NCBI GenBank assembly: GCA_034508935.3
Contig: CM067445.1
Coordinates: 39,290,228-39,354,227, forward strand
Direction of reading: 5' to 3'
Length of the DNA stretch: 64,000 bases
From: Berghia stephanieae
Lineage: Eukaryota > Mollusca > Gastropoda > Nudibranchia > Aeolidiidae
Shown here: positions 15,806-64,000 of the stretch, piece after piece
How the letters are laid out: every line of letters starts with the position of its first letter
Numbering within the stretch: position 1 is the first letter of the stretch
Made by a program: the position numbers and the translations under genes
Notes under the pieces: model-generated
Databases searched by the model: none
The model's input: only the letters and a program-made list of their open reading frames with translations
What the model was told of the DNA's origin: nothing

Positions 15806-15984
15806 TTATAGCGCGAGTATAAAAAGGAATTTACTATTGTAATTTGGTTCCATCTGTTGTACCATACTGTATCAAATAGAATCAGTTGAAACATGACAAT
15901 GACTAAATGCTCATAATATTCTAATAAGGAATCCAAAATGAGCGCCTGTTTGACAAGCGAAAGGACGGAGATCAGGGCAGGTGT

Positions 15985-16235
15985 GTTAGCCTTGGCCGAG
16001 ATCGATCCCGGGTGCAGTCGAGATTTGATTTTTTTTCTGACCTTCCACAACCCCTGTCCACCCAGCAGTGATTAGGTAGTTAGGTCTGCTAGAACTGGTG
16101 GAAACTCTACTTTGCGACAGACTAGCGTCTTATCCATCCAAAGGATAGCAAGCAATTGTTATAGATTGTCCGTTTCACGCTATAGAAAGCGGGATAAATT
16201 CCAGCTCTATGAGCATTTTGACTGGATCTGGAGGA
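15985..16235 (+). mobile_element. SINE family C, head truncated, fused to a family A body
   Basis: Starts near CCGAGATCGATCCCGG and continues to GGATCTGGAGGACTAA, where family A sequence takes over. Confidence 0.8.
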
Positions 16236-16236
16236 C

Positions 16237-16474
16237 TAACTCGGCGCATAGTTGAGTCCTTGGAAAAGGCTATTTACTCATATTCTCTCACTGTACTTAG
16301 GTGTAAAATGAGTACCTGGCCGTTAACAGCGTTGTCTCTGTCTGAAAAAGATTGTAATATCACCTAACAGGCGTCATGTCTCGTCCTATGTGTTAAGTGT
16401 TGCTGTTGGCCAGTGACCCCTTGTAAAGCGCTTTGAGCACATTTAGTTAATATTGTGCTATATAAAAAGCTCAA
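16237..16474 (+). mobile_element. SINE family A body fused to a family C copy
   Basis: Starts at CGGCGCATAGTTGAG directly after family C sequence ending at 16235; no tRNA head. Confidence 0.82.
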
Positions 16475-16484
16475 TTGCAGCGCC

Positions 16485-17220
16485 TGTCGTTCACAGACCT
16501 GCCTACTTGAAATATAGAAATTCGTAATTTTTTGGGGATTAAAATTGCAGTCGCTACATTTAACTTTAAAAATCAACAATAATTGTCCCTCACAAAGAAT
16601 AAAAACACTTCAAAATCCTGACAATTATGTGCTAGTCTGGCATCGACTTCCAAACTTGAGCTTGAACTTTTCTTTAGCGCAATATCCACTTAATGTGCTC
16701 AACGCGCTTTACAAGGGGTCCCTGACCAACAGCAACATGTAACATGTAAAACAAGACACGCGCCCGTCAGGCGATATTACAGTTTTTTTTCCGACAGAGA
16801 CAACGCTGTTAACGGCCAGGTACTCATTTTACACCTGAGTAAGGTGAGAGAATGTGAGTAAAGAGCCTTTTCCAGGGACTCAACTATGCGCCAAGTGAGG
16901 CTCGAACTCAGGAACTACCCATCCGAAAGCGAGTGTCATATCACTAGACCACATAGCCGCACTTTCATTTTCATTAAGTTTCAATGACCTGCAGATGTTC
17001 ATGGAGTTCTGAAACTGGAGCCAGAATTTCGCAATTTTACGAATTTTTCGTAGTAGTCGACAGGTGGCGTTCATATTGCGCATTCCATCCGGCTTTTTCA
17101 CAGCGTTAACATAATTTGTGACTTTCCGTCTCAAAGCGGTATTATGTCGGGATGACCTAGGCGTTGGAAGTTTACTTCATAGCCGCAAATATGAAACTTG
17201 GTGTCAATTCCTATTCTTTA
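16485..17220 (+). repeat. Older dispersed repeat, split by the SINE A at 16656-16964
   Basis: Left part CAGACCTGCCTACTTGAAAT; right part from CACTTTCATTTTCATTAAG to AATATGAAACTTGGTGTC. Related pieces occur near 720-790, 3765-4560, 8830-8990 and, on the minus strand, 27340-27450. Confidence 0.6.
16656..16964 (-). mobile_element. SINE family A, full length, nested in an older repeat
   Basis: Both boxes on the minus strand; the flanks (16485-16655 and 16965-17220) are two parts of one older dispersed repeat. Confidence 0.85.
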
Positions 17221-17900
17221 TTTTGGAGAAAAATAAATACAATTTCATACACTCCAAAAAGACTCCATTTCTGAATATTTAACTCACTCAACCCTAACAC
17301 CAATTATTATATATCCGTAGTTTACCCCAAGCCTATTTATTACATTATTCAGAGACAAATTATGGGCGTAGTATCAAAGCTAATGTTTTTAGTTTTTGCA
17401 TGTTAATGATAGTTGAATAAAACTATCTATGTTTATGCTCATTTTTAGTACATTTTTTTTTCCAATTTTGAAAAGTAGCAAAAATCTCTAGGGTTGAGTG
17501 AGTTTAAAAAAATTGTAAATTCACTTTTTTGTTTTAGACGGTGAATCACATTTATTATTATTATTACTGATTCACTCTTTTGATTGAGACAGTGGATCAT
17601 ATTATGTATATTACTGAATGTGATCATACCACCCTCCTGCATGCAACTTTTGTCTCTTTCAATGCACAACATAGTTACACATTTATTATTATTATTACCG
17701 ATTCACTCTTTTGCTTGAGACAGCGGATCACGTGTATTATTACTGAATGTGCTCATACCACCCTCCTTCATGCAACTTTTGTCTCTTTCAATGCACAACA
17801 TAGTTATCTGCCGTTGAATAATAATTCAATTCTTGCCTCGGGCTAGGTTGGAATCTTCTGCCGCAAGGGATATACAGTCAGATGTTTGTGTACTCTCGTC
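17220..17900. other. Intergenic with a local two-copy repeat
   Basis: A segment (GATTCACTCTTTTG ... TACTGAATGTG ... ACCACCCTCC ... GCACAACATAGTTA) occurs at about 17568-17675 and again at 17699-17806. Neither copy is coding. Confidence 0.7.
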
Positions 17901-17904
17901 CTTC

Positions 17905-17990
17905 TCGTTAAGTTTTGCTGTGGGCTAGGGACCCCTTGTAAAACGCTTTGAGGACCTTTAGTTTATTATGCGCGATATAAACGCTCAAGG
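17905..17990 (+). mobile_element. SINE family A, 3' fragment
   Basis: Only the GGGACCCCTTGTAAAACGCT ... GATATAAACGCTCAAG part remains. Confidence 0.65.
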
Positions 17991-18246
17991 ACTGGAACCA
18001 GCAACTTGGAAGTCCGATGATCAATGTTCTTCCACAAGACCACAAAGCCACACGAAACACTTGGAAAACCAAGTAGCCCAAGCTATCAAATCGTTTTGGA
18101 GATTAAGTATAACCCACATCTCCCTTACTTCTGTGTTAACCGAAAACAAAACGTGAGCTTGTATTTTGGTGCTGTGCGTTAATCCTAAATACTCACAAAA
18201 TCCGCCAGCCGAATATAACGTACCAACACAAAAGTTAAGAGAGAGA

Positions 18247-18321
18247 GCATTGTCAACCACTTCATTTGTATTACTGAAAATTGCTGTTGTGTGATTATAA
18301 ATAATATTATACCAAGAGATC

Positions 18322-18406
<85 letters not shown>

Positions 18407-18489
18407 ATTATGTCAACCACTTCATTTGTATTACTGAAAATTGCTGTTGTATGATTATAAATAATATTATACCAAGAGATCAGATAGTG

Positions 18490-18562
<73 letters not shown>

Positions 18563-18648
18563 ATTATGTCAACCACTTCATTTGTATTACTGAAAATTGC
18601 TGTTGTGAGTATGATTATAAATAATATTATACCAAGAGATCAGATAGT
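18247..18648 (+). repeat. Three tandem copies of an about 80-bp unit separated by (GA)n
   Basis: Units at 18247-18327, 18404-18489 and 18560-18648 are nearly identical (CAACCACTTCATTTGTATTA ... ACCAAGAGATCAGATAGT). The two spacers are pure (GA)n of about 70-76 bp. Confidence 0.9.
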
Positions 18649-18814
18649 CGGAACCCCCGAACGGACAATTAAAGAGAAACCATGAATAAAGAATAAACGG
18701 AGAAATAATAAATAAATGTATAGATAAATTGTCGTGATAATAAATAAATAAATAAATAAATGTCATGCTTAATGACGAATGCATGGGACATAAGTCAGAA
18801 AGTTTGGCATAAGT

Positions 18815-20591
18815 CAGGGTTGCCAGGTGATTTTTTGTCGTGGGGCCAGATTTTGACAAGAAAAGGACCAAATGAGACGGTTTGGGGCCAAAATACGGAA
18901 AATGTTCACTAAACGTTACAGAATGTATATCCGAATACAGATAATCATACAAACATGTGTGAACAATAAAGAGGAGTGAGCTTACGTGCGAAGGGGGGTC
19001 GTATGCATGTTGCCAGACTCAGATTGTACATATCCAAAGGGTTGCCATAACTGCTCCTGGTGAAGGATGGTTGGTGGGTGGGTGGCCTTGGTCCACAAAG
19101 TGTAGCCTACAGTTTTGCCCTACCTAACTCCAACAAAATTTTAAAGTGATTTCTTCCATTGTTTCAACTTGGGACATATTTTCCTTATCACAGACCTGAG
19201 TGATCCTGTACTTTTCGACGACATTGTGGGTTTCCGTAGCTCCTGATACTAATTTTGTATATTTTCACAGCATGTCATTCCAATTAATCACAACTTATAT
19301 GAACGAACGAATAATTCTGAAATAAAGTTCTATTTACGTTTAAATACATTCAAAGTGGAAAATTAAACAAAGTATTTACATGTAACTTAAATATTCGTTA
19401 TCCAATCTACAGGAATTGCTGAATGCACTCTTCCTGCTGTTCCACATCCTTCTCATTTGATTTGGTGTACAACACCTGTGTGTTATGGAGTGCAATCATC
19501 TTGCTTGTGGCCACAAAATCTTTACAGCATTTGGATCGTTGCTGAAGATGAGATTTGATCCTGATTATTGCATCAAGACAAAGTACTCCCATTCGGTTGC
19601 GGGGCTTTGTTTTTGTGGCTGTTACCAATGAGAAGACACGCTCGATGACTGCATTGCTGCTCGGCACAATGAGGCAATTCACCACATATTGACCTAGCTC
19701 TTCAAATCCAGGTGTTTTCATAACTCCAAACCAAAATTTATGAGTGTCACTTGGGAGTCTTGTGGTTTTGAAAGTTTCCACATCTGACCAGTCAATAAAA
19801 GTGAGACGTCTGTATTGATCCTCTACCAAATCTGATCTAACCAAATGAAGGAACGGTAGGCTGCTGAATGCAGGTTTGTCCACTTGGTTAAGGACTTTTG
19901 TTGGACTAAGCTGACTGAGTCCTTTGAATATGTCCTTTGTCGATGGAAGTCTTAGTTTGACTTGCTCACAAGCAACCTCTAACATGGACAGGCATCTTTC
20001 TTTGGTGTGACGCACTCTTTCCTCCACACGTTGGCGTTGCTGTTCATTGGCTACAAATTCCAGTACATATTTACTACATTCATTTGTGAACTTGTACCCA
20101 AATTCCACGAACAAGGCAGTTCCATTGTTTTTCAATCATACAGGCATTTGGGGAGTGGGAGGGCGCGGTGTTAAGTGCCGACCGGACCCAACCCCCCCCC
20201 CCCCCCCCCTCAATTTCCGAACTCCAAGTCATCGCCGTCCGTTGTCAGATTCCTTGCCTCGTGTAATTAATCAGCACTCAGCACATGCAAGCTCCTTGCA
20301 GAGACAGGTCGAGGAGGGTTTTGGTGCCAGATCAATGTCTCAAACACTCGAATTAGTAATACTACGAATATCGATGTGTGCATGCACATATCAGTTTTCT
20401 TGATGTGGATAAATTGAACAAAATTCATTTTGAACTAAAGGCTATGTAGTTGGGTTCGTTTGGGGCAATCACTCTCCAAAAGGGGCCAAAAAAGGGCCAA
20501 AGGGCCAAATGATATATGGGGGTCCAACTGTGTTTGAAAAGGGCCAAAAATCTCGGATTTGGCCCCAAAAGGGGCCAAAATGGCAACCCTG
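18815..20591 (-). mobile_element. hAT DNA transposon, internally shortened, with perfect 8-bp target duplication
   Basis: Ends are 11-bp inverted repeats CAGGGTTGCCA / TGGCAACCCTG. The 8-bp target duplication GCATAAGT lies at 18807-18814 and 20592-20599 with no mismatch. Subterminal zones carry many copies of GGGGCCAAAA-type motifs, typical of hAT transposase binding sites. The 1,777-bp length and 242-aa ORF are well short of an autonomous hAT, so the N-terminal part of the transposase (zinc finger, first catalytic residues) is missing. A poly(C) run near 20188-20208 lies between ORF and right end. The undamaged duplication suggests a fairly recent insertion. Confidence 0.9.
19407..20135 (-). 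CDS. hAT transposase C-terminal fragment (242 aa)
   Basis: Open for 242 codons inside the hAT element. Residues around 165-205 read VVNCLIVPSSNAVIERVFS followed by TKTKPRNRMG and LDAIIRIKSHL, the hallmark of the hAT C-terminal dimerisation domain (ER-x-F-S motif). The RNase H-like core upstream is only partly present, so the product should be unable to transpose by itself but could still dimerise. No frame break in the retained part. Confidence 0.85.
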   Translation of the reverse strand: MKNNGTALFVEFGYKFTNECSKYVLEFVANEQQRQRVEERVRHTKERCLSMLEVACEQVKLRLPSTKDIFKGLSQLSPTKVLNQVDKPAFSSLPFLHLVRSDLVEDQYRRLTFIDWSDVETFKTTRLPSDTHKFWFGVMKTPGFEELGQYVVNCLIVPSSNAVIERVFSLVTATKTKPRNRMGVLCLDAIIRIKSHLQQRSKCCKDFVATSKMIALHNTQVLYTKSNEKDVEQQEECIQQFL

Positions 20592-20599
20592 GCATAAGT

Positions 20600-21245
20600 T
20601 TGTAAACAAAGGAGGGGACATAATTTTGACTGGGTGTTTAAGTTTGCCTAATTGGCAAATCTAAACTAATCTTAACCATGTTCAAGTGTTTATTTATTTA
20701 TCATTATATTTTACTTAAGAGACTATCTCCTCCTTATCTTTATAAAACTTCAAGTTAAAAAGGGATTAGTGGTTGTTTAAAAAAAAGAGAAATGAAATCT
20801 TGCAAGGCTATAACCGATTAGTGATTTAGCTGATTCGATTTAGCTTGAATATGCTGAGGTATTATCTGGCAAATCATCGCAGACGAGAAATTTGGAGTAA
20901 CTGATCGCCTGGCGATAAACTGATTTTGTTCCTGTAAAACAATATGAATTTGTTACCGATTTGATAAAATTGCTCTAAAGTCCCTCTAAGACTGATAGGA
21001 ATAGTGATAGAATCCGTTTGAAGATATGCGGCTGTTCCAAGCAAGCTAATTGGAATTTCTCTGTCATCAGTTATCCAGGGATCTTGCTTCTCTGCTGAAC
21101 GGAGTTGGAAACCGAATCAAAATGAGAACCTGGCTGACCAACTGTTCTGGATAGTCGTCCAGGAACCTAGCATGTTATGACTTTTCTTCTGGAACGATTC
21201 TAAAATTTAACTTATTAGCCGCAATAGAAGCCTGCTCCAATAAAA
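20600..21245. promoter_or_regulatory. Region upstream of the putative fry start
   Basis: Between the hAT element and the candidate fry ATG; likely holds 5' UTR or promoter, but I see no TATA box or other defined element. Confidence 0.3.
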
Positions 21246-60949
<39,704 letters not shown>

Positions 60950-61001
60950 GTAGGCAGATGTTATCGTCATTGCTCTTGTGGTTGTGGTTGTTAATATCAA
61001 T

Positions 61002-61135
61002 CTTCTTCTTCTTCTTCTTCTTCTTCTTCTTCTTCTCTCTTCTTCTTCTTCTTTCTTCTTCTTCTTCTTCTTCTTCTTCTTCTTCTTCTTCTTCTTCTTT
61101 CTTCTCTTCTTCTTCTCTTTTTCTTCTTCTTCTTC
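61002..61135. repeat. (TTC)n microsatellite after fry exon 38
   Basis: All-pyrimidine on the plus strand and ends in CACAG at 61139, so it mimics a very strong 3' splice site. Confidence 0.95.
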
Positions 61136-61806
61136 ACAGCCGTTTATTACACTAGAAATCTTTCACTTTAGTTTACTACCGCCTCACCCCCAATGGGAAC
61201 GACCCACCGTCGATGACGGGGAGACCACCGTGTGGTTACGTCATAACAGATGTCCAGAACGTGAAAACTGGCCTATATTTATCCCTGCAGGTAGAATGCA
61301 CCGCTTGGATTTCATTGTCAGTCAGGCTATAGGACAGATTTCGTAAAATCGACATTTTTACACTGCAATTGCTGACCATACACTTCTTCCATATTTTTCT
61401 ATTTTATATGGATATAACGGCCACATTTTCATCTTTAAGACGCAATTATTTTCATTGATATCAAGAAATGGTGAGTATACTTTATTCTTTATTCTCTCTT
61501 GAAAAATGTATATTTTTCTATTTAAAATTAACCTAAAAAATATTTTTAATTGTTTAAAAAATTCAAATTGATGTTATCTGAGTTTTGTTACCCTAACACA
61601 CGGTAGTAAATATAAGAGTAATAATCTACTTTTAATATAGCATTTATTTCAATGATTTGTAATGACCGGTTTTTGCACAATGAATGTGTAAACACATCTT
61701 GTCTAATTCTTTGTTGGCAAACAAAATAGTCCCGTATTCAGGCAAACTCCTGAGACAGAAGAACACGAGTCCAATTGTGATGATAACGTTATTGTTGTTG
61801 TTGTTT

Positions 61807-61896
61807 TGTGATGATGATGATGATGATGTGATGATGATGATGTGATGATGATGATGATGATGATGATATGATGATGACGATGATGATCACGATGAC

Positions 61897-61938
<42 letters not shown>

Positions 61939-61960
61939 AGCGCAGTTATAGTAGTAATCA

Positions 61961-62016
<56 letters not shown>

Positions 62017-62025
62017 CACACACAC

Positions 62026-62101
<76 letters not shown>

Positions 62102-62132
62102 CGGGGGGGAGCGTGTGTGTGTGTGTGTGTGT
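61807..62132. repeat. Compound (GAT)n (GTA)n (GA)n (GT)n array
   Basis: (GAT) to 61940, (GTA) 61958-62014, (GA) 62028-62100, (GT) 62113-62132. Confidence 0.95.
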
Positions 62133-62265
62133 AAAACTCGTGTACGCACATTTTTAGCATGGAACGATTTTTATTGCTTGTTCAGTCAAGTTCTCATGAT
62201 TTCTCTGTGAAAATTGAACTTTAAACCTATAACTTTCACACCAATTTGCCATTCCGTCTTCACGA
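62108..62265 (+). repeat. Dispersed repeat next to (GA)n(GT)n, copy 1
   Basis: TTCTCTGTGAAAATTGAACT ... AACCTATAACTTTCACA ... CATTCCGTCTT; partner at 63835-64000. Confidence 0.7.
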
Positions 62266-63703
62266 TTCGCACCTTCCCTCGATATTCTTCTACATGCCCG
62301 TAGGTACAGTCAACGGGCGTGAGAAAAGAGGGTAGATAGATATATTATAACATCAAAAAGCGATGTGATCAAAGGTGGCGGATGATTTTGTAACATCAAA
62401 AGCCCGGTGGACTGCGCTACAAGGCCGAAGTTTCGAGGGGATATGTGATTTGAGTGGGAGGGGCTTATTTGACTTTGCCGATGACCGACTGGTGGACGAT
62501 TGAAATTATAATTGTCCTTTTTCAGCAGCCAATTGGAAATGGGTAATTGTAAACATCTGATTGGCGCTTCATGGATAGAAATCAATTTGGAGGTCATGGG
62601 ATGAATTTGCTGGAGAGATGGAGTAAATTTGAAATGAATTGAACGTAATTTGGGGCGTTGTCTAGGTGTCAAATAAGACTCTCGCAGACCGGTGATAAAT
62701 CCTTTTTGTTGGCCGCAAATGCTACAGTAAACTTCTTTCTCTATCTTAATTTTGCTAAAAATATTTCAGAGTGGGTATATAGGCGTATTCCATTTTGAAT
62801 AACGGGCATTTAGAACTATATTTTAAAGGAAAATTATTACGTTATTATTATTAGCAGGCATCTAGGCGATCACTATCGTATTATTACTAACAATCAATAA
62901 TATTATTATAACTCTTATAAGTACAATTTATATTATTATTATTATTATTATTATCATCATCATCATCAATATCAATAATAACTAATGATTTTTTTCTTTA
63001 CTCAGATGAATGGTCATACTGAAAACAAGCATTATCTCAATGCAAATGGACTCTGCCGAATAAGCTGTGAAAGGGCTCAAATGAGATATGTGGTCAAAAA
63101 ACATTTCATGCAAACTGCTCCAGAATTAGCAAGTGAAGTTCCACCAGTGAAAAAAAGAAAACAGAACGTTGGTTAATTAGAAGATGTTTCTGTGAAATGT
63201 AACAATCAGCTGTCCCTTACAATAATCGTGAGGTTTTACGTATGTTAATAAAAAGTATTAATATATAAAATGTGTTAAGATCTAGACGTCTATACAAAGT
63301 TCAAAGGAATATTTATAACTTATCTTTACCTATGATTGTCAATTTATTTTAAAATAACAGTTCACTTTGATTATCTGATCATTAATCCCCCCCCCCCCCC
63401 CCCCCTTCCCATCTTTTTCAATGCATTTATCACGATTTTTTATTGTCAAAAAATGGACATTATTTATTTTTTACTATTATTATTATTACAGTGGTGATCA
63501 AGAGGAAGACAAATACACTGATATTATATGATTATTACTAGTATTAGTATTACATTGATATCACGTGTTTCAACTGATTCACAATGATCATTTCTGTTAT
63601 CCACGATGCTTCGGTTGATCAATAAGCAGACCATTTTCAACAAATTTCCATTTTAAATAGTATTAGCTATCTGGTAGGCGTCCTTTTTTTTTTGTCGCAG
63701 CAC

Positions 63704-63834
<131 letters not shown>

Positions 63835-63860
<26 letters not shown>

Positions 63861-64000
63861 GTGTTGGTGTACACTAATTTATGCAACGTTTTACCACGAA
63901 ACAATTTTCATTTTACCACCTCAGTTTAATCTCTCATCAGTTCTCTCTGACAATTGAACTTTGAACCTATAACTTTAACACAGCTACGTCATTCCATCTT
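63835..64000 (+). repeat. Dispersed repeat next to (GA)n(GT)n, copy 2
   Basis: TTCTCTCTGACAATTGAACT ... AACCTATAACTTTAACA ... CATTCCATCTT; reaches the window end. Confidence 0.7.

Noticed and set aside
18247-18648. CRISPR-like alternation of repeats and spacers
   Set aside because: Only three units, the spacers are pure (GA)n, and the host is an animal genome.
20047-20403. Plus-strand 118-aa ORF across the right side of the hAT element
   Set aside because: Antisense shadow of the transposase ORF continuing through a poly(C) run and subterminal repeats.
62310-62672. Minus-strand 120-aa ORF
   Set aside because: No domain, start context or splice partner recognised; composition is not clearly coding. 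Kept only as open frame.
63490-63540. Next fry exon at the TTACAG acceptor (63490)
   Set aside because: In the phase left by exon 38 it gives 16 residues and a stop with no similarity to Furry.

Overview
This is a stretch of an animal (metazoan) nuclear genome, AT-rich and loaded with microsatellites and tRNA-derived SINEs. Genes are split into many short exons with canonical GT/AG junctions, and there are no operons, RBS-led ORFs or CRISPR arrays. The gene content together with the SINE and foldback families suggests a marine invertebrate, perhaps a mollusc or other lophotrochozoan; that assignment is an inference and is weak.

Layout. (1) About 1.69-5.77 kb, minus strand: the 5' part of a secreted protein gene that looks like an ADAM/ADAMTS-type metalloprotease. 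It has a TATA box, a signal peptide split across exons 1 and 2, and a propeptide-like exon; the rest lies off the left edge. (2) 5.8-9.3 kb: repeats (foldback elements and three SINE families). (3) 9.31-13.10 kb, plus strand: a three-exon gene for a protein of about 439 aa with WD40-like repeats and a C-terminal SOCS box, followed by a poly(A) signal; it carries one apparent 1-nt slip. (4) 13.3-18.8 kb: repeat-rich intergenic DNA with a tandem array built of an 80-bp unit plus (GA)n. (5) 18.815-20.591 kb: a hAT DNA transposon with 11-bp terminal inverted repeats, a perfect 8-bp target duplication and a remaining 242-aa C-terminal transposase ORF. (6) 21.246-60.949 kb, plus strand: 38 coding exons (about 1,720 codons) of the furry gene (fry; FRY/FRYL in vertebrates). 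Exon phases agree across nearly all junctions; the gene must continue past the right edge. Its introns hold SINEs, a 5'-truncated LINE, a diverged tandem array of 130-160-bp units, a 67-bp minisatellite, a 474-bp palindrome and long triplet microsatellites. (7) 61-64 kb: microsatellites, a duplicated diverged repeat and no exon that I can assign to fry with confidence.

Functional picture: furry is a giant HEAT/armadillo-like scaffold that activates NDR-family kinases with MOB cofactors and controls cell polarity and morphogenesis. The SOCS-box protein is probably a substrate receptor of an Elongin BC/Cullin-5 ubiquitin ligase. The minus-strand gene encodes a secreted protein. The three genes have no evident functional link.

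Main caution: conserved exons of two different genes contain at least seven apparent 1-nt slips, mostly in short homopolymers, while the surrounding protein sequence is strongly conserved. This looks like an uncorrected long-read assembly rather than decayed genes.
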